From assembly GCA_028716385.1 (NCBI GenBank), contig JAQUPX010000001.1, forward strand, positions 408,775 through 472,774: a DNA stretch of 64,000 nucleotides. The letters are read 5' to 3'. This document shows, one piece after another, positions 17,286 through 25,935 of this stretch. Each line of letters starts with the position of its first letter. The stretch's first letter is position 1. Source of the DNA: a bacterium. Lineage in GTDB: Bacteria > Hydrothermota > UBA3073 > JACQXS01 > JAQTXJ01. The position numbers and the translations under genes were made by a program. Below the pieces are notes generated by a model. That model was not told the origin of the DNA, did no database searches, and worked only from the letters and a program-made list of their open reading frames with translations.

Positions 17286-17774
17286 ATGCTTTGCGATTTA
17301 TGTCATAAGGAAGAAGCCGTTATACATTGGGCGGTTGTTATAAACAACAATAAGACCGATCTTCATTTATGTGAAACTTGTGCAATTAAGAGAGGGCTTA
17401 TATCTCCTGAAGGTATGAAACTAAAGGAATTGTTGCCGTTAATCCCGCATACTCCGGAGGTAGATGATATTAAATGCAGCAAATGCGGGTTATCCGTTAA
17501 TGATTTTCGTGAAACTTCCAAGTTAGGGTGTTCAAATTGTTATATTGATTTCGCAGCAATTTTAATTCCTTTATTGAGGCATATTCACGGCAGCATAGAA
17601 CACATTGGCAAAAAGATGAAAACCTCAAAAACATCTTTGCCCAAAAAATCGGATTCGGAAATTAAAGTTTTGCGTACTATTTTCCAGGAACAACTGAAAG
17701 AATCCATAGCAAAAGAGAACTACGAAAAAGCGGCTCTTATAAGAGACGAAATTAAAAGATTGGATATAGAATGA
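17286..17774 (+). CDS. mcsA: McsA-like zinc-finger protein with UVR domain
   Basis: 162 residues. Two zinc-binding regions, C-D-L-C ... C-E-T-C and C-S-K-C ... C-S-N-C, and a C-terminal UVR motif (L-K-E-S-I-A-K-E-N-Y-E-K-A-A-L-I-R-D-E-I). This is the architecture of McsA, the activator of the protein-arginine kinase McsB in Firmicutes. It overlaps mcsB by 4 bases. A candidate promoter is TTTACA (17251) and TATAAA (17272) only 8 bases from the ATG, again without a ribosome binding site. No ctsR or clpC adjoins, unlike the Bacillus operon. Confidence 0.9.
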   Translation: MLCDLCHKEEAVIHWAVVINNNKTDLHLCETCAIKRGLISPEGMKLKELLPLIPHTPEVDDIKCSKCGLSVNDFRETSKLGCSNCYIDFAAILIPLLRHIHGSIEHIGKKMKTSKTSLPKKSDSEIKVLRTIFQEQLKESIAKENYEKAALIRDEIKRLDIE

Positions 17775-18808
17775 GAAAGGATAATGAATTGATGTTCGAA
17801 CCTCCGGTATGGACGAATGCGACCGGCAGTTATTCGGATTTTGTTCTTTCATCAAAAATAAAATTAACAAGAAACTTACAACAATTCAAGTTTCCCGATA
17901 GAGCAACTCAAGCCGAGAAGATAAAAGTTTTCAACTTTATCGCCGAGCGATTTCAGTATCCCACTTTTTTGGCGACTAAATTATCTCTTCTGGACAGAGA
18001 GAGGTTGATAGAACGGCGTATTGCAGGCCCCGAATTTTTGAAAAACATAGAAGGTAAAGGGCTTGGATTGTGGGACAAAGAAAGTTTTTCCGTAGTAATC
18101 AACGATGAAGACCATATTAAAATTCAGCATATAATATCGGGATTAAATCTTGGACTTGCATACAAAGAAATAAATAAAGTAGATAACTTTATTGCGGATT
18201 TACTGCCGTATTCTTTTTCTGCGCAGTTTGGCTATCTTACGGCTTCTCCTACGAATATCGGGACAGCGCTACGCGCATCCATATGTTTGCATTTGCCTGG
18301 ACTCGTGCACTCGGAAAAACTTAGAAAAGTACTGGATAAATTAAGCCAGCTTGGTTTTGCCGTAAAAACTGGTTGTGGAGCAGGGGTAAAGACGGAAGGG
18401 AGTTTTTTTGAAATTTCTAACCTTGCTACGCTTGGAAGAAAAGAAGAGGAAATAATATATAGTCTTGAAAAAACGGTACTGGAAATTATAGAGTACGAGA
18501 AAGAAGCAAGAGACATATTGTTCAAGACGGCGAGATTGCAAGTAGAAGACAAAATCTGGCGAGCGTACGGCATACTTAAAAATGCCAATATTCTATCGAT
18601 AGAGGAATTTGTAAACCTTTCATCTGCAGTAAGGCTTGGGATTAATATGAAAGTTCTTAAAGATGTGGATTTAAAGACATTAAATGAATTATTATTGTAT
18701 GCAAAACCGGCTCATATTAAAAAAATTTCAGGAGATACGAACAGTTCTGTAGAATTAGATAACCATAGGGCGTTGTATGTAAAAAAAGTTCTTAATAAGC
18801 ATCCATAG
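17771..18808 (+). CDS. mcsB: McsB-type protein-arginine kinase homologue with altered active site
   Basis: 345 residues, full length for McsB (ATP:guanido phosphotransferase fold). Landmarks: S-S-K-I-K-L-T-R-N (27-35), N-D-E-D-H-I-K-I-Q (~111), G-Y-L-T-A-S-P-T-N-I-G-T (154-165), F-E-I-S-N-L-A-T-L-G, and W-R-A-Y-G-I-L. Classical McsB would phosphorylate protein arginines to mark them for ClpCP. Several conserved residues differ: the active-site Cys is Ser159, S-S-R-I-R is S-S-K-I-K, and the R-G-x-Y-G-E-G-x-E segment is K-T-G-C-G-A-G-V-K, losing its glutamates. It may be a non-catalytic or altered-specificity member. Starts inside the mcsA stop; the HAD gene follows 2 bases later. Confidence 0.9.
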   Translation: MRKDNELMFEPPVWTNATGSYSDFVLSSKIKLTRNLQQFKFPDRATQAEKIKVFNFIAERFQYPTFLATKLSLLDRERLIERRIAGPEFLKNIEGKGLGLWDKESFSVVINDEDHIKIQHIISGLNLGLAYKEINKVDNFIADLLPYSFSAQFGYLTASPTNIGTALRASICLHLPGLVHSEKLRKVLDKLSQLGFAVKTGCGAGVKTEGSFFEISNLATLGRKEEEIIYSLEKTVLEIIEYEKEARDILFKTARLQVEDKIWRAYGILKNANILSIEEFVNLSSAVRLGINMKVLKDVDLKTLNELLLYAKPAHIKKISGDTNSSVELDNHRALYVKKVLNKHP

Positions 18809-18810
18809 TA

Positions 18811-19554
18811 ATGCTAAAATTAGTTAGTTTCGATTGCTGGTCCACGCTTATATGTTTTGACAAAGAAAGTCTTGTCAAAATGAGACATATAAGAGCAAAG
18901 ATTTTTCAAATTGTTCTATCCGAGTACGGGTATAAATCAGATGAAAGAAATATACAATCCGTTATAAAAGATTCGAGGAAAGAGCTGGACGATGCCCGTT
19001 CAAAGACAAACGAAGAGTTTAACGTTGAGCAGACAATAGAATTGATTTTAACTAAACTTAAGATAGGCGAAGGGGCAGTCCGGGGAGAACTAAAAAAGCA
19101 ACTTGCGGAAGTTTATTCAAAGTCGATAGAATCAATGGATTTAACGTTACAACCGGGAACCATGGAAATATTAGATATTTTAAAAGCAAGAAAAATTAAA
19201 ATCGGATTATTGTCAAATACCGAACATGGGGACGTAGAGGAGAAGCTTTTTAAAAAATTCAATATAAGTAAATATTTTGATTCCGTGATATTTTCCTGTT
19301 ATTTTGGGTTAAGAAAGCCGGCGCCGGAAATATTTAATAAGTTATTAACAGAATTAAGGGTAAGTTCTTCGGAAGCCGTTCATATAGGGGACAGGCTTAT
19401 AGACGATGTTTTCGGGGCGAAGAGGAGCGGAATAAAAGCGATTTATTTAAAACCTCCCATTGACTATAAGGAAGAAAGAATTATTGAACCTGATATAACG
19501 ATAGAGAATTTTTTTCAGTTGCCGGTAGCGTTGGATAAATTATTCGGGAGTTAA
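18811..19554 (+). CDS. HAD-superfamily hydrolase
   Basis: 247 residues. Motif I is F-D-C-W-S-T-L with nucleophile Asp8, motif II S in L-L-S-N-T-E-H-G, motif III K in L-R-K-P-A-P-E, and motif IV H-I-G-D-R-L-I-D-D. A helical C1-type cap lies between motifs I and II. Motif I has Trp where phosphatases normally have the second Asp (D-x-D), as in haloacid-dehalogenase-like members, so phosphatase activity is uncertain. Starts 2 bases after mcsB, so probably co-transcribed. Substrate cannot be told. Confidence 0.9.
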   Translation: MLKLVSFDCWSTLICFDKESLVKMRHIRAKIFQIVLSEYGYKSDERNIQSVIKDSRKELDDARSKTNEEFNVEQTIELILTKLKIGEGAVRGELKKQLAEVYSKSIESMDLTLQPGTMEILDILKARKIKIGLLSNTEHGDVEEKLFKKFNISKYFDSVIFSCYFGLRKPAPEIFNKLLTELRVSSSEAVHIGDRLIDDVFGAKRSGIKAIYLKPPIDYKEERIIEPDITIENFFQLPVALDKLFGS

Positions 19555-19561
19555 CTAGTAT

Positions 19562-19634
19562 GCGCCTGTAGCTCAATTGGATAGAGTAACGGCCTCCGAA
19601 GCCGTGTGTGGAGGTTCAAGTCCTCTCAGGCGCA
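19562..19634 (+). tRNA. tRNA-Arg (anticodon CCG)
   Basis: 73-base cloverleaf: acceptor GCGCCTG / CAGGCGC, D-arm GCTC...GAGT, anticodon stem CGGC / GCCG around loop CTCCGAA (anticodon CCG, reads CGG), T-arm with loop TTCAAGT, discriminator A. CCA is not encoded. It lies 7 bases after the HAD gene. Confidence 0.93.
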
Positions 19635-19829
19635 TTTTGATAAGAGAAGGAAACCGCGTTTTATTAGCCCCATCCCTACTCTATTTTTCTGCAAGAAAGG
19701 GCATATATCTGTCAAGGGCAGGAGTCTGTCTCAGGCGGATTTCCCACAAAAAAGGAATGGTGCTCTAATAAAAACAGGCAAACACGCAGGTTTGTCTCTA
19801 AGAAAAAAAGATTTCTTTGAAGGAGTATT

Positions 19830-19889
19830 AGCTCATGACCGGACTCGGACCGGTGACCTTCCCGCCTTGGCGGGATGCTCTGCCAAATG
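19830..19889 (-). pseudogene. Broken tRNA copy with palindromic sequence in place of the anticodon arm
   Basis: On the minus strand it matches the tRNA-Thr at 19920-19992 from T-G-G-C-A-G-A-G-C through the 3' end, including the whole T-arm and 7 trailing bases. The 17-base anticodon arm is replaced by TCCCGCCAAGGCGGGA, a palindrome with no U33 or recognisable anticodon. The 5' acceptor strand and half of the D-arm are absent. The 3' acceptor strand reads CATGAGC rather than CATGGGC. Best explained as a partial tandem duplication invaded by a palindromic element. Confidence 0.7.
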
Positions 19890-19919
19890 TAAATTTTTTA
19901 GATGTTTTCGAGGAGTATT

Positions 19920-19992
19920 AGCCCATGACCGGACTCGGACCGGTGACCTCGTCCTTACCAAGGAAGTGCTCTGCCACCTGAGCTACATGGGC
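19920..19992 (-). tRNA. tRNA-Thr (anticodon GGT)
   Basis: 73 bases on the minus strand: acceptor GCCCATG / CATGGGC, discriminator T, D-arm GCTC...GAGC, anticodon loop TTGGTAA (GGT, reads ACC). No encoded CCA. Two oddities: a T-C mismatch at 28-42 in the anticodon stem, and T-loop TCCGAGT with C at position 55 where T is nearly universal. It is probably functional but unusual. Confidence 0.85.
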
Positions 19993-20098
19993 GTTAGTTA
20001 TCAACTTTTTAAATGCTCTGTTGCCTGAAAGTACTTGAGAGCGTTTAAAAAACATATTTTAATATATAGACTAAATAAATCTTTTGTCAATTTTCAAA

Positions 20099-21832
20099 TT
20101 AGATAGATAACGTTTTTAGTGCTTTTTCAATGTAAGTTATTTCTTTTTCTGTTATGGGATCCAATTGTTTTTCGACTTTGAGCAACGAAATTTCAAATTC
20201 TTCTATCTGTAACTTACTGGCTACAACTTTGTAATCTTTTAATATTTCCAGCGCTTGCGCAAGTATTTTTGTCTTAGATGCTATGCCAACAAGAAGGCAG
20301 TTCTCATTTATTTTAACGATTTCTATTCCCGGTGTTTTTACTAATTTTGTTCCTATTTCTATAAGTTTAACAATTTCAGCAACAGGCGCGCTTACTCTAT
20401 AAAAATCTTCTATTGCATAATAAAATTCTCTTAAATATCCTCTTTGAGTTCCTCTTAATTTTTGTTTAATAGCTTCTAATTTTTGTGTATCTACTTTCCT
20501 TAATCCTTCATCAAAATCCCTGAATTTCGGAAGTATGGTGGAAAGACTTTCTTTAATCATAGCATAAGTATTTTCCGTTCCTTTTACAACTCTAAGGTCA
20601 AAAACATTTATTTCAAGATTACGATAAATCCCGGGAGTGCCATGTGCTACAATTGTAATTGTTTTGTGTTGTTCCAATGTCGAGATATATTGATTTACCG
20701 ACTCTTTTGGAGAATGGTCTTTAACTATTATAAGTTTAAATTGAACAAATTCCGGGGACACAAACACAGGCGAAAGGTAGATTTGAGGAATTTTTGTAGC
20801 AGTATATTCTTTAATTAATTGAGGAATAATTGCTTTCGCATAATGCTCAAATCCGCCATAAGATTCTATTGTTTTCAGGGCATTAAATTTTTTACTGATT
20901 ATCCTGTTTGATATTACATTTTCGAGGGACTTTATTGGTTGATGTCCCATTACTTCTATTCTATAAACCACTATTCCGTCAGAAGTGACATATTCTTTAT
21001 TGTATTTTATGCTATAATTAAGCACTATGCTTTTTATTGCCTCAAGCGCTAATGCTAACGAAAAATCTCTATCAAAAGCAACTATAGTTACGCCGGTAAC
21101 TTTCTCTGTGCCGACAGTAAAATGAGTCACCTCTATTTGTGGTTTCCCCCCGGATTTTTTAACTTCCTGGACAAATTCATAATCTGTCAGGATAACGGAT
21201 GCAAGATGTTCAGCGCTTCGTTCGGATAAGTATTGTTCTTCTCTTGAATTAAAAAATTTGGTTACTGCGCCTGCTAAATCAGTAGTAAGCTTATCCCACT
21301 CTTTAAGTAATTCCATCACCTCTTCAAATTTTTCTACTTTTTTGCTGCCCTGTGTAATTAATAAACGTTTACGCCAACCTTTATAACATAGTTTATACAA
21401 TTTATTTCGCAGTTCTTCTTCCTGATTTAAGTATAATTGAAGCTGGTTAAAATCTTTTACGCTAATTCCGTATATCATTATTGCAATTTTTTCTTCTTTA
21501 TATGTAAACACTGTTCCCCACGAAGTTTCTATATTCCAATCCATATCCGTAATGGCTCCTGCGGTAGCTTCGGCTAAACCTGCCCAATCCAGAGCTAAAA
21601 CGCCTAAAAAGAAAGCAGTAGGGTATTCTTTAAGATGTTGTTCGGGAAACAGCAAAGTTATTCGTTTTTCTTGTTCCCACTTTGTTAGTAATTGTTGGGA
21701 GATATCGGTTAATGTGCTTACCGGTATTTCGGGCAGTATGCTTTTGAAATCTATCCCTGCTTCTCCTACCTCGCCAGAGCGGGGTAAACTCTGGATAGGC
21801 CTCGCGGGATGTCCCATTTTTGTTTGTTTCAT
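20099..21832 (-). CDS. Unknown 577-residue cytoplasmic protein
   Basis: No family recognised. No signal peptide or membrane segment; mixed alpha/beta composition with many E/K residues. A dimer-like internal pattern of short alpha-beta units is suggested by L-V-G-I-A-S-K-T-K-I-L-A-Q-A-L-E-I-L near residue ~530. Residues ~6-27 (G-H-P-A-R-P-I-Q-S-L-P-R-S-G-E-V-G-E-A-G) are encoded by a CCAGAG...CTCTGG palindrome typical of this genome's repeats, so either the element sits in the coding sequence or translation begins later; the next plausible part begins at D-F-K-S-I-L-P. Starts 25 bases after the DUF4159 gene, so likely the same transcript. No ribosome binding site. Confidence 0.75.
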   Translation of the reverse strand: MKQTKMGHPARPIQSLPRSGEVGEAGIDFKSILPEIPVSTLTDISQQLLTKWEQEKRITLLFPEQHLKEYPTAFFLGVLALDWAGLAEATAGAITDMDWNIETSWGTVFTYKEEKIAIMIYGISVKDFNQLQLYLNQEEELRNKLYKLCYKGWRKRLLITQGSKKVEKFEEVMELLKEWDKLTTDLAGAVTKFFNSREEQYLSERSAEHLASVILTDYEFVQEVKKSGGKPQIEVTHFTVGTEKVTGVTIVAFDRDFSLALALEAIKSIVLNYSIKYNKEYVTSDGIVVYRIEVMGHQPIKSLENVISNRIISKKFNALKTIESYGGFEHYAKAIIPQLIKEYTATKIPQIYLSPVFVSPEFVQFKLIIVKDHSPKESVNQYISTLEQHKTITIVAHGTPGIYRNLEINVFDLRVVKGTENTYAMIKESLSTILPKFRDFDEGLRKVDTQKLEAIKQKLRGTQRGYLREFYYAIEDFYRVSAPVAEIVKLIEIGTKLVKTPGIEIVKINENCLLVGIASKTKILAQALEILKDYKVVASKLQIEEFEISLLKVEKQLDPITEKEITYIEKALKTLSI

Positions 21833-21857
21833 ATTATTAGTTCAATTCGTATAATGA

Positions 21858-22475
21858 TTATTGAGTCATTGCATAAACTACTATATTTATTCCAAACTTA
21901 AAAGCTTCTTCCCTTTTTATTTCCGGGTCTTTATGAACGGATTCATCTGCCCAACCGTCCGAAATATTCGTTTCATAAGTATATAATATAACAAGTTTTC
22001 CCTGATAAAACATACCGTAACATTTAGGCGTTTTCCCGTTATGTTTATGAATTTTAGGCAAAAAAGTAAAATCATAAAAAGAATGATAAACAGGGTGTGA
22101 ATAAGCTAATTCTTCAAATTCAAGAGAGGGGAACACTTTTTGGATTTCCTGTCTGAAGGTTGAATCTAACCCGTAATCATCGTCTACATAAAGAAATCCT
22201 CCATTGATAAGATATGTCTTTAAGTTTTCTATTTCTAAGTTTGACAATTTTATATTTCCGTGTCCCGTAAGGAATAAAAAGGGATAGTCGAATATTGCCT
22301 TATCCATTAAAGATACTATTATTTCTTCGGGGTTTGCTTTCATAGTAGTTCGATTATTTAATTCCATTGCCAGGTTTTTCAATGCTGACGGGTCATTATA
22401 CCAGTCGCCACCCTCGTATTTAATCCTCGCAAAGTTTAAGTTATAAGCAATAAGAAATCCAACAATAATAAACAT
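21858..22475 (-). CDS. Secreted DUF4159-family protein
   Basis: 205 residues from the ATG at 22475, which gives a clean signal peptide (M-F-I-I-V-G-F-L-I-A-Y-N-L). An upstream in-frame ATG at 22565 would add a non-signal stretch. The body has the DUF4159 hallmarks: F-L-F-L-T-G-H-G, Y-L-I-N-G-G-F-L-Y-V-D-D-D-Y-G, E-L-A-Y-S-H-P-V-Y, and C-Y-G-M-F-Y-Q-G-K-L-V-I-L-Y. In other bacteria these proteins are often near MoxR/DUF58 genes, which are not seen here. A TTGACT box with a TATTAA-like -10 ends about 10 bases before the ATG, with no ribosome binding site. Function unknown; periplasmic. Confidence 0.85.
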   Translation of the reverse strand: MFIIVGFLIAYNLNFARIKYEGGDWYNDPSALKNLAMELNNRTTMKANPEEIIVSLMDKAIFDYPFLFLTGHGNIKLSNLEIENLKTYLINGGFLYVDDDYGLDSTFRQEIQKVFPSLEFEELAYSHPVYHSFYDFTFLPKIHKHNGKTPKCYGMFYQGKLVILYTYETNISDGWADESVHKDPEIKREEAFKFGINIVVYAMTQ

Positions 22476-22706
22476 TTTAGTGTTACTTAATAAACTACCT
22501 ATTTTTAAAGTCAACAAGTTTTTGTTAAAAGAGGAAAAGTTAGGGGAGTGGAAAAGTACGAACAAGAGAAAACAGACAGAAAAAAAGAATTATTAGCCAC
22601 GGATAACGGACACGGATTTACACGGATAGAGATAAAACAGATAATCTTAAAAGAGAATAAAAACAAAAATAATTATGTCCGTAAACGGGCTGACAGGCAA
22701 GGGGTT

Positions 22707-24167
22707 TTACCGCATAAGCACTATTTTTTCTCTTATTGTTTTTCCGTCTGAGATTGATAATTTACAAAAATACACTCCGTTTTTTACTTTTATTCCTTTT
22801 TCATTCACTCCGTTCCACCTTATATTTGAACTGTTAATTTCTGATTGCGAGAAAGTTTTTACTATTCTGCCGCTTAAATCATAAATTCTTAAATTAACAC
22901 TTTCTCCTTTGCTAATTCCCGACAACCGAATATTCAATGCCGAAACAGCTGGATTAGGCGACATCTCCAGTTTTAACTTTTGACTTATTGCTTTTGAGTT
23001 GTTTTCCTCTATTCCTACATTTCCAACCGAATCTGTTTTTATAAGGTAAATATCTTCTCCAATTGTCCCGGAATAATCTTTATACCCGGCAATAACATAC
23101 CCACCATCGGATACTTGTTGAACGGAATATGCTGCATCATCGTTAATTCCGCCAAATGTTTTTGTCCATAAGGTATCTCCCGAAGAATTAGTTTTAATAA
23201 GATAGGCATCGCACTTGCCTGCCCCGAAAGAGTATGTAGTTCCTGCAATGATAAATCCACCGTCTGTGGTTTGTTGAACGGAATAACCATAATCGGAGCA
23301 GCTATCTCCACCGAAAATTTTTGTCCAGAGAGTGTCTCCCAACGAATCTGTCTTTACTAACCAAACGTCTCCTTTTCCTGCGACATAAAAATTAGTTCCG
23401 CCTGTTAAAATATAGCCATTATCTGTGGTTAGTTGAACCTCCGAGAATCCTACATTTATCCCATCATAAGTTTTACTCCATATGCTATCCCCTAAGGAAT
23501 CTGTCCTTAATAAAAAAGCAAATTTTTTATATATTGAATCATATATTGTCCCACACATAACATATCCTTTATCCGGAAGTTGTTGAACAGAAAAGCCACT
23601 ACACCCTCCCTCCAGGCTAGTATTATAAAAAAATTCTCCCCATACAATCATTCCGAGAGAATCTATTTTGCAAAGGGCAGTACGATCACCATAGTCATCA
23701 CTGCCTGCTATGATATATCCATTATCTGTAGTTTGTTGAATATATGCCATAGCAAAATTATAACCTTTTATCCATAAAGTGTCTCCCATTGAGTCCGTTT
23801 TTATAATAATTCCACCTGTTTTATCTCCTCCAAATAGGTTGCCTATTATAATATACCCGTTATCCGTAGTTTGTCGCACGCATCTACCACTTATAAGAGG
23901 TCCAAGAGAACCCAAAGGACTTTCAAATTTTTTTATCCATAAAGTATCTCCTATTGAATCTGTTTTTATAAGAGATATTTCCTTTTTTGCAGCAGAGTAC
24001 GAATGCCCTACAATAACATACCCGCCGTCCGTAGTTTGCTGAACAAAATTGCCCACATCCTCAACTCCGGTTTGCCCATAAGTCCGCTCAAAGGTTATGG
24101 TTGCGTTAGAAACTAAGGGGATGCTAAATAAAAATACATTTATTGCTGCAATTAAAAGTTTTTTCAT
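22707..24167 (-). CDS. Secreted D-G-G-Y repeat propeller with sorting tail
   Basis: 486 residues from the ATG at 24167, placed 8 bases after GGAAGG; a GTG three codons upstream lies inside the ribosome binding region and is not used. Signal peptide ~1-22. About seven ~50-60-residue repeats with V-Q-Q-T-T-D-G-G-Y-I-I-A-G and Y-L-I-K-T-D-S-x-G-D-T-L-W-T-K-x-F-G-G. The sorting tail begins S-P-N-P-A-V-S-A-L-N-I-R and has Y-D-L-S-G-R and K-N-G-V-Y-F. Same family as the genes at 31934 and 61412. Surface-exposed; ligand unknown. Confidence 0.88.
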   Translation of the reverse strand: MKKLLIAAINVFLFSIPLVSNATITFERTYGQTGVEDVGNFVQQTTDGGYVIVGHSYSAAKKEISLIKTDSIGDTLWIKKFESPLGSLGPLISGRCVRQTTDNGYIIIGNLFGGDKTGGIIIKTDSMGDTLWIKGYNFAMAYIQQTTDNGYIIAGSDDYGDRTALCKIDSLGMIVWGEFFYNTSLEGGCSGFSVQQLPDKGYVMCGTIYDSIYKKFAFLLRTDSLGDSIWSKTYDGINVGFSEVQLTTDNGYILTGGTNFYVAGKGDVWLVKTDSLGDTLWTKIFGGDSCSDYGYSVQQTTDGGFIIAGTTYSFGAGKCDAYLIKTNSSGDTLWTKTFGGINDDAAYSVQQVSDGGYVIAGYKDYSGTIGEDIYLIKTDSVGNVGIEENNSKAISQKLKLEMSPNPAVSALNIRLSGISKGESVNLRIYDLSGRIVKTFSQSEINSSNIRWNGVNEKGIKVKNGVYFCKLSISDGKTIREKIVLMR

Positions 24168-24188
24168 TTTTATCACCTTCCTTTCACG

Positions 24189-24217
24189 ATATTGTGTTTA
24201 AATTAATCTTCTGTCAA
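24189..24217 (-). promoter_or_regulatory. Promoter of the D-G-G-Y propeller gene
   Basis: Minus strand TTGACA, 17-base spacer, CAATAT, followed by a ~15-base leader with a good ribosome binding site. Confidence 0.6.
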
Positions 24218-24486
24218 CAAAAAAAGAGAACAAAAATTCAACCACTGAAGGCACAGAGAAAAAAACAGATAATAAAAAAATTAGACGGGATAAACTCTCC
24301 TAAGGCGGGCCATGCCTAACGGCAGGTAAACAGGCAGGATAAAAGATTAAAAGGTTGGAAGAAAAAACAGATAGGATAGGGGAAGGATAAAAAAAGATAA
24401 CAGAAAAGAAATGGATCCCGCCATAGCGGGATGACGAAAAGAGAGAACAGAAAAAGAATATCTTGATTGTTCTGAAAGAGTAGATA
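24218..24486. repeat. Intergenic stretch with palindromic repeats
   Basis: No gene seen. It contains a CATGCC...GGCAGGTAAACAGGCAGG element (24301-24340) and ATGGATCCCGCCATAGCGGGATGAC (24411-24435), members of the intergenic palindromic family also at 26595 and 36669, in A-rich sequence. Confidence 0.6.
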
Positions 24487-25755
24487 TTACTTAGCAGTTA
24501 CGGATGTTTGGAGTATTTTCTTAAAAAATCCCCGCGAAGAGTACGTAGGTTCGAGCACTATTTCAATTTTATATTCGCCCGGTTTTACCGGGTTGCCCGA
24601 ATTATTTTTTCCATCCCATACTATATTGTGTTCAAAGGGCTCTTCCGTATAATCACTTATAAAATCTCTTACAAGTTTATTATTTGAATCGTATATTTTA
24701 GAAGTTATTATAGCCGCTTCCGTTATATATGTTGATATGGTAACGCCCTTTTCTTTACTGTCAAAGATTTTGGGATAACAGCCTTCTACGAATCCGTCAA
24801 CTCCAATCCAGTAGTAATCAATAGCTTCGAGGCTTACTATAAAAACCTGTCCATATCTTCTCCAGATTGCAATTCCTCTTGGGGCGTCTTGCAGTTCAAC
24901 TTTGTCAATATATCTTAAATATCTATCAAATTTATGGACACAGCGATTTGTTTTATCGGTTACCCATATATTCCTGTAATAATCAATCGCTACGGATTTA
25001 AAATAAGCGCTGTCAAGTTTAAGAAGTTGGGATTCTGTTTTTGTCAGTAGTTTCCCGTCGAGGTCAAATTTTTGTATCCTTCTTCCGTTATCGTCAATAA
25101 CTATAAGAAAATTATCTCTATAATATGCCCATTCTTCTTTTTCGTCCGCAATGGCAATACCGGTTGGCAGAATCAATCCCGTTATTTCTTTTATAAATTG
25201 ACTGCTATCGTTAAATATTTGTATTCGATTGTTCCCTTTATCCGTTACCCATATCCTTTTATAAGAATCAATTGCCACATCATAAGGCTGGTCAAATTCG
25301 CCTTTATTACCGCCAAAATGTCCGATTGCCGTTACCCATCGTAAGGAGTCTATATCATCTTTGAGCCTTACTATGCGGTTATTGCCTAAATCTGCGACAT
25401 AAAGGTCTCCTTGCGGATTGACCGTTATTCCCCTGGGATTCCAGAATTCTCCGGTTCCCGAGCCGAGTTTACCGTAGGTTTTTATTTTTTTCAGGGCTAC
25501 GTTATACACTATTTGATTAGCCCAGGAGTTTGTGCAATATACGGCAAGCTCGTCATCATCGTCTTCAGTTTTGGGATTATCCGTGGCGTCTAATTTGCAG
25601 GCAGTAATACATTGAGGTTCCTGAAAGGAAATGGTTTTCCCTAACAGCATTTTCAATTCAAAGGGAGTTGCTCTATTGTAGCCCATATTATGCCCGAAAG
25701 GAGGCCTGGTGAGAGAAGTGGAAACAGTATTAATCAATAAAAGCAGCCATTCCAT
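24487..25755 (-). CDS. NHL-repeat propeller with FlgD-like C-terminal domain
   Basis: 422 residues. N-terminal hydrophobic segment (M-E-W-L-L-L-L-I-N-T-V) likely a signal peptide. Five or so NHL blades: F-W-N-P-R-G-I-T-V-N, L-Y-V-A-D-L-G-N-N-R-I, P-Y-D-V-A-I-D-S, I-W-V-T-D-K-G-N-N-R-I-Q-I-F. The final ~80 residues are a FlgD Ig-like domain (I-V-W-D-G-K-N-N-S-G-N-P-V-K-P-G-E-Y-K) without the Y-F-x-x-L ending of the sorting tails, so it may be periplasmic rather than type IX cargo. No ribosome binding site; the promoter is 9 bases before the ATG. Confidence 0.85.
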   Translation of the reverse strand: MEWLLLLINTVSTSLTRPPFGHNMGYNRATPFELKMLLGKTISFQEPQCITACKLDATDNPKTEDDDDELAVYCTNSWANQIVYNVALKKIKTYGKLGSGTGEFWNPRGITVNPQGDLYVADLGNNRIVRLKDDIDSLRWVTAIGHFGGNKGEFDQPYDVAIDSYKRIWVTDKGNNRIQIFNDSSQFIKEITGLILPTGIAIADEKEEWAYYRDNFLIVIDDNGRRIQKFDLDGKLLTKTESQLLKLDSAYFKSVAIDYYRNIWVTDKTNRCVHKFDRYLRYIDKVELQDAPRGIAIWRRYGQVFIVSLEAIDYYWIGVDGFVEGCYPKIFDSKEKGVTISTYITEAAIITSKIYDSNNKLVRDFISDYTEEPFEHNIVWDGKNNSGNPVKPGEYKIEIVLEPTYSSRGFFKKILQTSVTAK

Positions 25756-25764
25756 AATTATAAA

Positions 25765-25792
25765 AAATTAAGATTATTAAGGGATTTGTCAA
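25765..25792 (-). promoter_or_regulatory. Promoter of the NHL gene, near-leaderless
   Basis: TTGACA, 16-base spacer, TAATTT on the minus strand; the -10 box ends 9 bases from the ATG at 25755. Confidence 0.55.
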
Positions 25793-25935
25793 GGATTTCG
25801 AATTATTCGGAAAGTAGATTTGAGGCAAACGCTTTGCTTCGTTCAGAGGTCTAAGGACTTTCACCATGCCAAGAAAAATGGCAGGTAGGCGGGAATGACG
25901 ACCAACCGGAGGCTTCGTTACAGCTGGGTCAACAA

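Noticed and set aside
19830..19992. Split or permuted tRNA
   Set aside because: No 5' half matching the GCTCATG acceptor was found nearby, and the broken copy lacks an anticodon, so partial duplication is simpler.
19606..20028. Plus-strand 140-codon reading frame between the tRNAs
   Set aside because: It runs through tRNA-Arg, the broken tRNA and tRNA-Thr; repeated H-D-R-T-R-T-G-D-L is just the duplicated tRNA sequence.
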